Below are positions 47,301 through 58,304 of a DNA stretch of 64,000 nucleotides, piece by piece. Location of the stretch: positions 2,248,660 to 2,312,659 of the forward strand of contig JAOWCC010000577.1 of the NCBI GenBank assembly GCA_030867875.1, written 5' to 3'. Every line of letters starts with the position of its first letter. Position 1 is the first letter of the stretch. The translations under genes were made by a program, and so were the position numbers. Under the pieces are notes generated by a model. It did no database searches and was not told the origin of the DNA. It saw only the letters and a program-made list of their open reading frames with translations. Origin of the DNA: Actinernus sp. WN-2022. Lineage: Eukaryota > Cnidaria > Anthozoa > Actiniaria > Actinernidae.

Positions 47301-50207
47301 CATAATAAATACCCAGTATTTAATGACTTTAATAGTGAATATTAATAAATAATTATAATTATACCATGGTAGCCTCGGATTCTTTTGTTCTCCGAGGCAC
47401 ATTTAAACCACTAATTTTCCCTGATGGGAGGGATATTTCTAAATTTCCCCTGCATGCGTAATGAGGGAAAATTAGAAGAGAATGCAGGCTGGAAGCGAGA
47501 TGGTCAAAGGCATCAACTCCTGCTCTCGGTACGGCCTCAGGACTTTTACAAATCTTCCCTCAGCTCTTTGGGCAATTTAAATCACTAATACCCCTCATGC
47601 CATGGTATAACTAATAATAATATGTACATGTACTTGTGATGCTATATAATTGTATAATGTTAATATTCTAAAAATATATACAGTCATGCACCTTGGATTT
47701 GATAAGATTGATATACGACTCTCTTGTTTGGCGGAGCACATTCTCATCATCAACCACAACACTCTTGCCCTATTAAAAGCAGAACAAAATAATTTGAAAT
47801 AGCATTAATGATGCCATCATTATTCATAGTCAATTCAAAGTAAAGATATTTCAAATTATTATATTATTATTACAAATATTTCAACAGGTTGACAGAAAAC
47901 CTATTGATTCTTTCATTAGACTTGATTAAGGCAAAAAAGCCAACTAACTAAAGATAATTTCCTATATTTAAAGCAGAAATAATTATAAATTGTAAGACTG
48001 AAAAGTGCAACATTCAAGCAAAAACGCTTTCACCAAAAATTTGTATATGACAGATTAGAGAACAAATTACATCTATTGGCACCAGTGGTTTAATTATAAA
48101 TTTTGAAGTACTGGCATAAGAAGGCTAGCCTGCTGTGCAGACGTATTTTGTCACTCTCATAAATTCGAAGAAAAAAGTAACGTCTGCTTACCCGAGCGCT
48201 TAATTAGCTTCCAATATGCACACCTCATTGTGTTATGGACCAATCGGATTTTACCTTCCATATCCTGGAAAGTGACGTAATGTTAATTTGAAAGGAATTC
48301 AGGCAATACATTTGCCATTGACCAATCATAGGAGAGTGTTCACTGGTGTGCCAATTCACTAAAATTCTAACAATGGCTTTGATTGAGCAGAAAAATAAAA
48401 CAAACGTGCTGACGTCATGCTTGCATATTGGAAACTAATTAAGCGCCCGGGTAAGCAGACGTTACTTTTTTCTTCGAATTTATGAGAGTGAAAAAATACG
48501 TCTGCATAGCAGGCTATAAGAAGGCATACATGCACAAAGTATCCATATAAAATAATCATGTTAAAAGTATATATATTGTAATCATTATGACTAGCCGGCA
48601 GTACATTAAGCCAATGTTGGGTAGCCACCAGAGCTCCGATGGTAGTACTAAATTCCAATTTGATCTGTGGATTAGCCGGGACCTCAGGCTTTGATCAGCC
48701 CCCATGGTTGTTTCAGGTCTTGTTAGAAATTCAAAGTTCAGAGTTTTGTTGAAACCCCTGCCACTGGTAAGTTCACTTCAATGGTAAATTGAGCAATATG
48801 TTCAATGTTTAGAAAAAGTGATCCTAGTGTTAACTAAAAAAAGCATATATATATAGTTTGGCAATTATGCACAGTTCTTACATGTACATGTATCAACTGA
48901 AATCCCGACTCCAGGACTTGGTGAGGATTTGATTTGAAAAATGCTCCAATGTACATGTAAGGGGCATGTGGAGCACTTTATTCAGTCAAATAATTGGGAC
49001 CAAATCCCCACCTCTAGAATAATTTCTTTCTTGTCTTACAATGTATGTACATGTATTTTAATTTATAAAACTAAAACTAAGTAAACGTACTGAATATGCT
49101 ATCTGAGGCTTGATTGTTGAAAGTTCTTATGTTTAATGATAGAAACGTAGCACAAAATACTGGTGTGGATGTACATGTATAGGCTACAGCATAGATGCGT
49201 GGCATTTGAAAGACTGATTTCCTAATGGCATGTGACTTTTTTGTATACATTAGAAACGAAAAAAACAATGGCTAAAATCTTACTTGACAATTGCCACCAC
49301 TGCACATATGTCACGGCCACATGGAATGAAGAAGCTAGAGGTAAACTTGGCTCCAGTCAAATCCCCACCCCTCCCACGAACATTGAAAGTACATGTACCT
49401 GAAGCAAATCAAGTAAAATCCCAGATCCCTGGGGCCACAAAAACTGGTCAATTACCATCAAATGCCCCACATATCCCCATCTAGTCCTGGGGGGGAGGGG
49501 GAGGAGTCGGAGTCGGGATTTTAATTGTCATTTTGTACAGTACATGCATTTAGTATTCATGCCATGTCATTTCTGTCATTATAATTGTAATTGTTAATTA
49601 TCAGAAAGAACAGAGCCATTTGTTGTCCATCAAATATATGTACTACAAAAAGTATTAACAGTATTAACAGTTTTATTTGCCAACAAAAAATAATAATAAA
49701 TGATTACAAAAGTAATTAACAAAATGGCGAGGAAGCCCAAAAAGAAACCAGAAGGCTTATGAAGCATTGGGCTGCCTCTTTACAATATATGTGTATATAA
49801 AACAAAGTGGGAGTGGCGCGAAAAGAAAAATAACAGAATGGAGAAAATCACACTAAGATAACAATTTATACAGTATTGAGGTAACACGTATATGAAAAAA
49901 TTAATGAATAAATAATAAGCGATTTCAAAGTATACATGTAACTCTAGTCCCTGCACAAGCACTGTCTCCTTATCATGGAAAGCCTGTTCATCCATTTTTC
50001 TTTATAGTTGGAGAACAACTTTAGGAGGCTAAATATCAAATAAAAGAAATAAGAATAATTTACATTTTTAATTACCTTTTTCAAAAGGGCCACAACTTTC
50101 AGGATAACGGCTCTTAGACTAATATCAGGGTTGGTCTGAAAAAAGTGCTGGGGGCAAAACCGCTGATGGCTGGTAGAGAACTTCTGCATATAATAAAGTG
50201 TCTTGCC
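41171..50207 (-). CDS. Host gene C: PNK-like P-loop kinase with HAD-like domain (6 exons, 5' incomplete)
   Basis: Exons, in transcription order: 50207-50076, 47769-47692, 45961-45769, 45190-45117, 44473-44308, 41340-41171 (stop). Every junction has AG/GT borders and the phases agree (0-0-0-1-0-1), giving 270 codons plus stop. The chain opens with GKTLYYMQKF, the end of a Walker A loop whose Gly-rich start must be in a missing upstream exon. GKSVVVDDENVLRQTRESYI and QCNWAREWG follow, as in polynucleotide-kinase-type P-loop enzymes. Then LLIQWEGILKCR..REGVAEFINKW aligns in shape with a HAD phosphatase start but lacks the catalytic Asp pair. Identity as a nucleic-acid end-processing relative is inference. 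Confidence 0.7.
42733..42748 (-). other. Histone-mRNA-type stem-loop inside the transposon
   Basis: Minus strand GGCTCCTTTAGGAGCC: a 6-bp stem with a TTTA loop, preceded by AACAAC and followed by a purine-rich CTGAAAGG about 18 nt later, the layout of a histone 3' end. No histone codons are found upstream, so it may be a captured 3' UTR piece or coincidence. Confidence 0.4.
43160..43428. repeat. 11-bp array (CCGACCACTTA)n
   Basis: About 24 copies with CCAACCACTTA variants, interrupted once near 43255. It is the right subterminal array of the Mutator-like element; the inverse copies at 41770-41862 and 41938-42030 are shorter. Confidence 0.95.
43690..44000. repeat. Possible foldback remnant
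   Basis: GTCGCCAGCTGACGAC near 43796 pairs with GTCGTCAGCTGGCG near 43948. Intronic; borders not determined. Confidence 0.4.
44308..44473 (-). CDS. Host gene C, exon (HAD-like segment)
   Basis: Acceptor GCATACATGTAG, donor CCAG|GTACAT; 166 nt, phase 0 in and phase 1 out. Encodes FELPCLLIQWEGILKCRDDQ and then CREGVAEFINKWTDSNP, ending near VIVLGDGRHTCKP. Confidence 0.72.
44585..45010. repeat. Minisatellite, 4 copies of about 105 bp
   Basis: Unit contains ACACAACCAGCTATGCATGC, TCTGATACCATTATGACTTG and CAGGAGATATGAATAAGGTG. Lies in an intron of gene C. The minus-strand open frame through it is repeat-derived. Confidence 0.93.
45117..45190 (-). CDS. Host gene C, exon
   Basis: Acceptor ATCTTGAACAG, donor TTCAAG|GTAACG; 74 nt, phase 1 in and phase 0 out. 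Encodes the segment IPLEAKGFEISPVTMFLV, reminiscent of the end of a PNK kinase domain. Confidence 0.72.
45769..45961 (-). CDS. Host gene C, exon (kinase lid region)
   Basis: Acceptor CTGTCCCACAG, donor GATAG|GTACTG; 193 nt, phase 0 in and 1 out. Encodes VPSCNFKCIHFKAHPTQG and QCNWAREWGVAWYF, with Arg and basic residues where P-loop kinases have a lid. Confidence 0.75.
46104..46225 (+). repeat. tRNA-derived SINE (copy 5, partial)
   Basis: Head CCTCTCGGTTAACTCAGTGG with a 13-bp insertion near TAATAAATATTAGCAC, B box GGTTTAAACCCTGG, then ACTCTCAGGGTCTTAAAATA and an ATAATA tract. It stops where the next, inverted copy begins. Confidence 0.8.
46226..46435 (-). repeat. tRNA-derived SINE (copy 6, full, inverted)
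   Basis: Minus strand: CCACCTCCCGGTTAGCTCAG at 46435, B box GGTTTGAACCC, the GGTCTTAAAATAACTGAG body, and a 3' tail GTGCGCTATATCAGTTTAGA before (ATT)n. The tail shares GCGCTATAT plus an ATT tract with the LINE at 4412. Confidence 0.85.
47350..47610. repeat. MITE of the TTTCCCTCATGCCATGGTAT family
   Basis: Runs from ATACCATGGTAGCCTCGGAT to CCCCTCATGCCATGGTAT, with GGACTTTTACAAATCTTCCC and TTTAAATCACTAATACCC inside. Related to copies at 59216-59470 and 59839-59997. Confidence 0.65.
47692..47769 (-). CDS. Host gene C, exon (Walker-B-like segment)
   Basis: Acceptor CTTTTAATAG, donor TCCAAG|GTGCAT; 78 nt, exactly 26 codons, phase 0. Encodes GKSVVVDDENVLRQTRESYI and ends NLIKSK. Confidence 0.72.
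48126..48516. repeat. MITE with 90-100 bp inverted arms, 391 bp
   Basis: AGCCTGCTGTGCAGACGTAT at the left pairs with ATACGTCTGCATAGCAGGCT at the right; the arms also share TCATAAATTCGAAGAAAAAA and GTAACGTCTGCTTACCCG. Intronic in gene C. Confidence 0.85.
48520..50070. other. Intronic sequence of gene C
   Basis: Rich in TACATGTA words and AT tracts; a G-rich run at 49489-49505. No further exon or defined repeat recognised. Confidence 0.4.
50076..50207 (-). CDS. Host gene C, exon (P-loop segment)
   Basis: Acceptor GGTTTTTAG, donor AAAAAG|GTAATT; 132 nt, exactly 44 codons, phase 0. Begins GKTLYYMQKFSTSHQRF: the Walker A loop appears to be split by the upstream intron. The exon carrying its first half was not found. 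Confidence 0.72.
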
Positions 50208-50209
50208 CT

Positions 50210-51470
50210 AAAAACCATTAGCCAACATAACATTAATTTGGAGACTAATATTTAATATCATTGTGTAAGCTCTGGGCATGAGTATACCTTTAGTTAGTAC
50301 TAAACAAATTATGTTTCTTTATAGAGGCTTACATGTGTACGTGTGCATGTAATGAATTCAAAGCAAAAATGCTGTTGAAAATAATGGAACACAATACATG
50401 TACATGACTGTACATAATATGTATACATCTCATTTTCTAATAAAATACTAAATTCTTAGCTAATTAGCTAGTCTGCCAATGGCACATCACAGCCACATGT
50501 ACAATGTATGCATATTATAATTAATTTTATAACTATCAAAGAAATATGTTCAACCCTGTGTGAATAATGCAATCACAACATTATACTTTAATTAGTATTC
50601 AATCTCAACATGGCCCAAAAAGAAAGAGTAAATATATAGCCTCAACTTTAACTTATATTTTAATATATAGTGTAGTTCCCAGAAAAATAAAAATGACAGC
50701 CCCACCCTCCTCCGGCCCTATTCCCAACTGATAAAATTATGCCTTTGTCAGTGGAAGTAGTACCTAAAGTGTACATGTCACCTTATGATTGTTTGATGCA
50801 CATATATATATGTATTTTAAAGTTACCATGCATTAGTGCCAATTAATAGCCCACTTTCAACATATGCTTCACGTGTCACACACAAAGGTTTCGATATGTA
50901 CAGCTAGTACAGCTGTTTTTGGGTCAAAAACTCAAGACGAATATTAATGGTGCATAACATACGACACCATACTGTATAAAGTACAGTAATGTACTGTACA
51001 ACGCCATACTGTATAAAGTAAAAAAAACAATAAATCTGAGTTGTCGTAATTACTCCGGCTGCCTGTGGATTATATCTATTTCTCTAAACCTAGAAACCGG
51101 AAGTTTATAGTCTTATCTACGTTATTTGTATACGCTAGGACACAAAAAAAACGGTTTAATTTTTAAAACATAGCTAGAACATAGCAGTTCCCATATGTTC
51201 ACTGCCCATCTAAAAATGATCGGCAATCCTGTATTCTAAACGCTAAAATTTTCAGGAGCCACTCAGGGCCCAAGCTCTGCTGGTCCGATTTTGAAACAAT
51301 ATCGAGTAGTTTGTTTACAAATATACACTGTTTGCTGCTGTCCAGCAGACAAACAGAACAGTCACACTATTATTATAAAAGTCTGTCATGTGGTTTTAAT
51401 ATAAAGCGTTTATTGTATAATGTTACCTGCGTTGCAAATGACTATTTATAGGAATGAAATATAAACTATG
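50210..51470. other. Probable intron, no feature recognised
   Basis: AT-rich with several GTACTGTA/TACAGT words around 50970-51020. The missing 5' exon of gene C should be in or beyond this stretch. Confidence 0.35.
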
Positions 51471-51476
51471 TACATG

Positions 51477-51641
51477 CAGGGCTAAAAATAACGGCCGGTC
51501 ATCGGACAATGTCCGGCCAGAATTGGAACTTGTCCGGTCAAATCTTTGCCTTGCCGGTCATTTTGACCAGTCAATGTTACTACAGTTTCAACCAAATACT
51601 GATCTTGACCGGCGACTGACTGGCCATTATTTTTAGCCCTG
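51477..51641. repeat. MITE, 165 bp
   Basis: Ends CAGGGCTAAAAATAACGGCC and GGCCATTATTTTTAGCCCTG are inverted copies; inner TGTCCGGCC/GACCGG words also pair. Confidence 0.85.
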
Positions 51642-51953
51642 TTAACATGTATTAATACCATTTTGCTCCAGGTGGCTCAATAGTATAATCATAATATACA
51701 GCGGTAATACAAACACAAAACAAGATGGTGGATCTTCAAAATGAACGGAAACTATCAATGAATAGATAGAGAAATAGCACCTCTCTGCCTTGTCTTTGTA
51801 TGGAATTAAACTTGGGCATTTTCCTTACTTCTTTGGCTCCACTGCGTGGCATTTGAACACCTTACTTGACCCCACCGTGGGGAATTTGAAGGAAAAAAAC
51901 GAAAATCACTAATGCCTGGGGGTTGTCCTGGGGGGGATGGGCATTGCTGGAAT

Positions 51954-52359
51954 AGACCCGTCCACATTTTTTTAAAACTTTTGATATATACATATATCAG
52001 CAAAACTGTTGATACTGCTGAAAAGAGCATCTCAAAGTTCCAAATTTGAGAGTTATATCTTGAATAGGAGCAAAGATACAGGCCTGCAAACTCGGAAAAT
52101 GTTGGGAAATTTTATAGACCTTTGTATGGAAATTTCCACTGGGGGGCACAAACTTGCCCCCCTCCCTCCCAGTCTAGCCTGCGAAACGGCGTAAAGGTGA
52201 AGAAGGAGGGGAAGAGGGGAGAGGAAGGAGGCGCCTATTCAAGATATCTCTCAAATTTGGATTTGGACTAACTTCAAGGACAAGGTGCTCTTTTAAGCAG
52301 TATCAACGTTTTTGCTGTTATACGTATATATCAAAAGTTCAAAAACCGTGGAAGGGTCA
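51954..52359. repeat. Foldback element, about 406 bp
   Basis: 51957-52072 and 52233-52355 are inverted copies (GAACTTTTGATATATAC, GTTGATACTGCT, AAGAGCA blocks). Outer ends resemble GACCCGTCCAC against GTGGAAGGGTC. The centre contains a G8-type run and a purine-rich stretch. Confidence 0.7.
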
Positions 52360-52417
52360 ATTGACTGATGCATAATTTCCTAACCTAGTCAGAGTGTATG
52401 CATGCATGGTGACTGGT

Positions 52418-53075
52418 TGCACACCCCCCCTATTGAGGGACTTGGATATCCTTGGGGGAGGGAGGGGGTATATAAAACTGACAAACATCCAGATGGGGAT
52501 GAGTAAAATATCCAAAGGGGTAGATATCCACACCAGGGATATCCTGGATGGTAGCCAGGATATAATAGCCAACAGCCCCACCCCTATTGAGGAACTTGGA
52601 TATCCTTGGGGGGAGAGGGGAAAATCGTAGAGGGCTGGAAAGGCTATCCAAGGGGGTCTGGAGAAACAGCGACCCCAAAAAAAAAAAACATCCAGAGGGG
52701 GTTGCCCAAAATTATATCCAAAGGGGTATAGAAGTGAATCCCTCAATAGCCTGCGTAGCAGACTCTCGGGGATATATTCAGAGTGTAGTCAGAGTGTAGC
52801 CGACCGAGGCCGAAGGCCGAGCGACTCGCCTCCGCCTCGCTCGGCCTTCGGCCTCGCTCGGCTCCGCTCGCTCGCGCCCTCGCTCGGCTCCGCTCGCTCG
52901 CGCCCGGTCGCTCGGCCTTCGGCCTCGGTCGGTTACACTCTGGTCGCTCGGCCTTCGGCCTCGGTCGGTTACACTCTGAATACATCCCTACACTCTGAAT
53001 ACAAAATCCCTACACTCTGAATACATCCCCGAGAGTCTGCTACGCAGGCTAATCCCTCAATAGGGGGGGTGTGCA
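52418..53075. repeat. Outer nested element with GCACACCCCCCCTATTGAGGGA ends
   Basis: The left end at 52418 and the right end at about 53054-53075 are inverted copies. Internally a block CTATTGAGGRACTTGGATAT is tandemly repeated (52430 and 52575). The MITE at 52747-53052 landed inside its right end. Confidence 0.6.
52747..53052. repeat. Nested MITE with GC-rich core, 306 bp
   Basis: Inverted ends TAGCCTGCGTAGCAGACTCT and AGAGTCTGCTACGCAGGCTA, flanked by the 9-bp repeat ATCCCTCAA on both sides. The core (52800-52975) is built of CGGCCTTCGGCC, CTCGCTCGG and GGTCGGTTACACTC repeats and is far more GC-rich than its surroundings. Confidence 0.85.
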
Positions 53076-53606
53076 TATAAAATGGAATGGCCCAATTCTA
53101 GCCAGAGGCAGAGTTGACTTTGGCATTGCTGGAAACAGGTTGGGCTTATTTTATAAAATGTTCAGGTTAGGCCTTCGTAAAAAGCTACTGGTAAAATTTA
53201 TACTTAAGCTTACCATGAAAGGGGGACCAACGAAGAATATTAAGCTTACTTCTGCTGCCATAATTTTCAACATCACCTCCTCAAGACTTCATATCGATCG
53301 AGCTAGTCACAAAGAGACTCTCACTCGTGGCTAAATTCAAGAGTTCAGTAAGACTTCAGTAAGACTTCATGAAAATAAATGTTACAATGTTAATGTCTTT
53401 TTCAATAACAGCCGAATAACGAAACCCATTTCGCGGCGAGATGAATTAAAGACCATCGACCGCCATTTTGATTCTAAATTCCCGCCCCGTCCCAGTCTTT
53501 CTCAGTTGGAGGGGCGGGTGGTTACGCAGCTCGTACCCAGGGTCTTCCGGCTCATGATCTGTGATGTGATGAAAAAACGAAAGATTCTGTCACAGAACGA
53601 TCCATT

Positions 53607-53743
53607 AGGGGTATAGAATGGTAAAATCCGAGACTCGCCACCGAGATGCCGAGACCCTTGTTTCAAAATCCGAGACTCTTTTTTGAAACGCCGAGATTTC
53701 GAGACTTGCTTGAATCAGTTGCCGAGACGATTCTATACCCCTA
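53607..53743. repeat. MITE, 137 bp
   Basis: TAGGGGTATAGAAT and ATTCTATACCCCTA ends, with repeated CCGAGACTC/GCCGAGA words inside. TCCAT flanks both sides and could be the target duplication. Confidence 0.75.
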
Positions 53744-53784
53744 TCCATTCAAACTGTTCCCTGCTAGCAGAGCCCTTACCAACA

Positions 53785-54330
53785 TGCCTGATATGGGCCA
53801 TATATGGCCCTTGTATGGGTTTTGTATGGGCCCATTCAAGTTCCATATATGGGTATGAGATGGGTTGTGCATGGGATTTGTATGGGCCATATGATTCCCA
53901 TATATGGGTTACATGCTGTCTAAATGGCAATATTTTCAAACCCATATATGGTCCATATCTGGTCCATACATTGCCCATATAAAAGTATATGGGAAAAGTA
54001 TGGATTTGTCTAAAATCCAGATAGTTCCCATATATGGCCATATGGTTTTCATATATGGGGAGTATATGGGTAAGATTAATTATTTATAATATTTAGGGAT
54101 GGGTAATACATGGGTTGTGAATGGGAATACTATGGGTAGCATATGGGATAAGCGTGGGAGTGATATGGTGAATATATGGGAGAAGCCATTGTCCCAGACT
54201 TTTTCCATATAAAAACCACACTTGCCATACGTTTCCCATACAGAATCCATAGGTTTCCCATATAAATGCCATATGAAACCTGTACCATTTACATAGTATA
54301 CCCATACAATTTCCATTCTATTCCCATTCC
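53785..54330. repeat. CCCATATATGGG-rich cryptic repeat
   Basis: Dense, irregularly phased CCCATA/TATGGG words in both orientations at about 10-20 bp intervals. The same style of sequence occurs at 62290-63290. Confidence 0.7.
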
Positions 54331-54940
54331 TTGCAGTTACCCATATCATTACCATATCTTACCCATACCTTTGCCATGATACCCATGCCTTTACCATACA
54401 CCACCCATGTTATTACCATATATCCTCCATACAATGCCCATGTTATTACCATACACTTCTCATACCCACATCTGATTACCATTCATTATCCATACAGTAC
54501 CCATGTCATTACCATACAGTACCCATGTCATTACCATACAGTACCCATGTCATTACCATACAGTATCCATGTCATTATCATACACTTCCCATGTCATTAC
54601 CATACACTTCCCATGTCATTGCCATACACTTCCCATGTCATTGCCATACAGTATCCATGTCATTGCCATACAGTACCCATGTCATTGCCATACAGTACCC
54701 ATGTCATTGCCATACAGTACCCATGTCATTGCCATACACTTCCCATGTCATTGCCATACACTTCCCATGTCATTACCATACACTTCCCATGTCATTACCA
54801 TACAATTCCCATGTCATTACCATACAATACCCATGTCATTACCATACAGTTCCCATACCCACATCATTACCATACATTCTCCATACAATACCATGTCATT
54901 ACCATACATTATCCATACAATACCCATGTCATGATGCAGT
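54330..54940. repeat. 22-bp minisatellite (CCATGTCATTRCCATACA type)
   Basis: About 18 clean copies (54480-54875) of TTACCATACAGTACCCATGT CA and variants (CACTTC, CAATTC, TTGCC), grading into degenerate copies on both sides. All three plus-strand frames are open, as expected for a stop-free repeat, and are not genes. Confidence 0.93.
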
Positions 54941-54944
54941 AACA

Positions 54945-56115
54945 TACAAAAATGTACCCATGATATCCATAAATTGTTTTGATTCCCACCCCCAGTATAC
55001 TCTAGCAGCTGTGCAATGTACCTAATCCTTTGCTGTACAAGTACATGCAGTTGCCATGTCTTAATTCATATAAATATTAGAACTCTCAACCATAATTCAA
55101 TTACCAATGTCTTTATTTTCATTGATGCCATGGTATAAACACATACATGTACATGTAGATGTCTAACATGTATTACACAGAAGAAAATTATTATAAATTT
55201 ATGAGTGCATCAAACTACTTATATATTTAAAGTTTGTGACATACATGTACAGTACGTTTTATATTTTCAACAGCAAATATACAAAGTACTGTTGTTCTAA
55301 ACACTGTTACAATCTTGTACCTGAAGCATTATTTTCGTTGGTATTTAATACACTGCATGTGCCATTTTCCGTGATTATAAGCATGCAGGCAGTTACTTTA
55401 AAATGTGTTTAATGTATGAATCAAGCCGCTTGTACTAGATAATAAGTTATTATGACTTATTAATATTGATTTGAAGAAGATCTAACATGTCTATAATTGT
55501 ATATAAATCGAATCTACTCTATGTTGGAAAGAACCATATACATGTAGCTTTATTATGCTTAAATTAACAGACTTGATGATCTTGCATGCTTTCTATGATA
55601 AGTGTGATAATTAATGTACATTGTAGTTGACTCAGGGCTAATTCCCTCACTAACTTCATATACATGTATCTGCAGCCATTATAGTTCACGCGCGTCACCA
55701 GGAAATTCTCTCAAATTCTGATTGGATATTGATCAAATGATGGGCAGGCACTATTATACAAATATAGTGTGTCCATCAAGGAACCTTTATAGTGCATCTG
55801 TCGAGGAACTATCGGCTATTAGTGTATACACGTACCACACCAGTAAATAGTGCTCTTTGCACGCTCTGATTGGCTAATCAAACAGTGAATAAGATTTCAT
55901 ATTCAGCTCCGAGCGAAGCAGTGATCACCTTACAGAAGTTTTTGTCCAATTGACTGAAAATAATATAACTATTTGGTGCTGACTATTCACTAATGTGTGG
56001 TATATACTTATTACTAAAACAAGTGGCTCACTTTGGTGAATAATTGTTTTAAAAATAGTTTCCCATGGAAATTTCATGTTCTGAAACCAACTATAAGTCT
56101 GAGGACGCAGTTCAA
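54945..56115. other. No gene recognised
   Basis: AT-rich sequence with TACATGTA words. Confidence 0.35.
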
Positions 56116-56119
56116 GGGC

Positions 56120-56580
56120 TTATAAAATTATGCTAGTTTTAAGAACATCAAATTTCCAAGGGAAACTATCAGCCAATAGTTCGGAGACAGACACACTATT
56201 TGTCATTATTGTTCATTACAAAATTATCTTCCGCCCTCAGGGTGCTACAATCTGTTATAGTTCACCACAACATTTTGGTGCACATTCATTGTCTAAAACC
56301 GATCACTAGAAGTGATAGTTGTCGTCCATGGATGCAAACTACATGTATAAGGCGTTATAGTTCACCAGAAAATTTTGGCATGCACTCACTATAAGCTAAA
56401 AGTGATCATGTGACGTCATACTTATCATCCGTGGATGCGAACTACATTTGTATCAGTGCTCGCTGAGCGGAAGACGATTTTGTGATGAACAATAACGACA
56501 AACAGACTGGGTTTGTCTTGGAACTATCGGCTGATAGTTTCCTTTGGAAATTTGATGTTCTTAAAACTAGTATATAAGCC
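56120..56580. repeat. Foldback element, about 460 bp
   Basis: AAGAACATCAAATTTCCAAG (56139) pairs with CTTTGGAAATTTGATGTTCT (56541). TTTGTCATTATTGTTCATTA (56202) pairs with the region at 56480-56503. A partial third copy of the inner block is at 56582-56620. Confidence 0.75.
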
Positions 56581-56624
56581 CTCAACAATTTTGTGATGAA
56601 CAATAACGACAAATAGTGCCTCAT

Positions 56625-57710
56625 AGCTTAATTAATATAAAAAATATACATGCAAGGCTTTGATCAGGTCTTAATATATTAGCTCACTAATTCAATTTGT
56701 CAATTTGACTATTAAATTGAAGATCACCTTTGTGTAGTTTTATTTGGTTATGACTTCTTATAAACTAAAATGGTTCGTGCTTCCAGTAAACTTTCTCGAC
56801 CTGAAAGAAAATGAAAATCTTAAAGTTACTGTATGTTTAATTATCCACCTTCAGAAGGGTTTAATGCTACTGAAATATGGCAATATGAGGGAAATGAAGA
56901 ATGGTGCAGCAAACAATAATAGTACTGCATGGTCCAGTAACAACCATGCAGCAGTAATGTTTACCAGTTTACTGGCTCCTAATATAATGAAAACCCTACC
57001 TAATTAGTACAACCGTTTATATGCTGCCTTTTTAACAGAGAAGTTTCAGTCTTACAGCCAAACGAATCTGACCACTGGCAGTGTAACCTAGCACCCCTAA
57101 TTTTGGGCTTAAGTCAGTGCGGGCAGAAGAACTCAGACTCAGATCTCGCATGGTAACTACACGTAGTTAGAAAGTAGCAAGGGAGAAAACTAAATTCAAG
57201 TGTATAATTGAGTAAGAAATAACCAGGTCCCGTTTCGACAAATTTGATTTTTTTTGCTACCAACAATTCTTTCCTTTTCAGAGAGGGGTGATATATAGCC
57301 AATGTTTTAATGAAATGATTCATTTCAAAACACTAAAATAGGAGTACAAGATTTTTCAACAGATGGTAATTTCGTTGAGATGACTGACAACCTTGAACAA
57401 TTGATTAGTGACATCAGTAGTGAGAAGTGACAAAAGCAAAATTGTATTTACTGTATATTCCAATTATTGTACTACTGTGTATAGACTGATCATCTGTGCC
57501 TCTGCTAGTGGAATCTAAGAGTGATTTGGGAAAGTTTAATATTATTTTCAAGTCTTCAAGTATCCAGTTGACTGGCGATGAGGACATTTTGAATCAGTGA
57601 ATGAAAACGGAACCAAAAATTTTGTCTTAATTAATCCCACTGGAACATTAATTTAACTTACAATATAACATTATGTAAAATCCTGGGAACAATAATGCTG
57701 TAGATGTCAA
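56625..57710. other. No gene recognised
   Basis: The open frames at 56744-57007 (plus) and 57114-57323 (minus) lack domains and convincing splice borders. Confidence 0.35.
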
Positions 57711-57739
57711 TCTATGATACTAGTTACACTTACATGGAG

Positions 57740-57822
57740 GTTGCCCACAATGCATTGCTGCTATGAGCATGCTCAAATGAACTTTTGCCTACATTGCATT
57801 GCTGCAATGAGCATGCGCAGAG
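57740..57822. repeat. Tandem duplication, about 45 bp x2
   Basis: TTGCCYACAWTGCATTGCTG then CWATGAGCATGC occurs twice in a row. Confidence 0.75.
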
Positions 57823-57907
57823 GTTACAGTTATCTGATTTGGGTACAATGTATGAAAATTACACATTTGATGCAATTTCTAAGTAATTTAAACAGCTTTT
57901 AAAGTTT

Positions 57908-58300
57908 TAATTCCCCTCCATGACATAATTTTCCCCTCCATGACACTTGTTATTATTGAAATAGAACAAAGAAAACTTGAAGTTCATAATTTTTTTCATT
58001 TAATATACATGTATACAGTCATGTAGTTGTATTGAACTTGAACTCAGAAGTTTATAATATATTGTGAATTTTGTTTGGACTGTTTTGGAAATATCAAAAC
58101 CAAATTTTGTCATGGAGGGGAAAGTTCCCTCTTGGACAAACTATACATGTAGCAACACCTCCTTAACAGCAACTAAAATTATTTTTTGTTTCTCTATTAG
58201 TGCATATATGTGAAGAACTGTGTCCTGATATTTTTTATTTGTTTTTGACAAAAAGCAGGTAGCTCAGGTTTTTTGTGGTTTTCCCCTCCGTGACAGACAA
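57908..58300. repeat. CCCCTCCATGACA inverted/direct repeats
   Basis: TTCCCCTCCATGACA occurs twice near 57911-57945, inverted near 58109 (GTCATGGAGGGGAA) and again near 58281 (CCCCTCCGTGACA). Probably an old MITE. Confidence 0.5.
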
Positions 58301-58304
58301 TTTT

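Noticed and set aside
54331..55025. Three overlapping ORFs of 143-203 aa
   Set aside because: All three frames of the 22-bp minisatellite are open; no gene-like composition.
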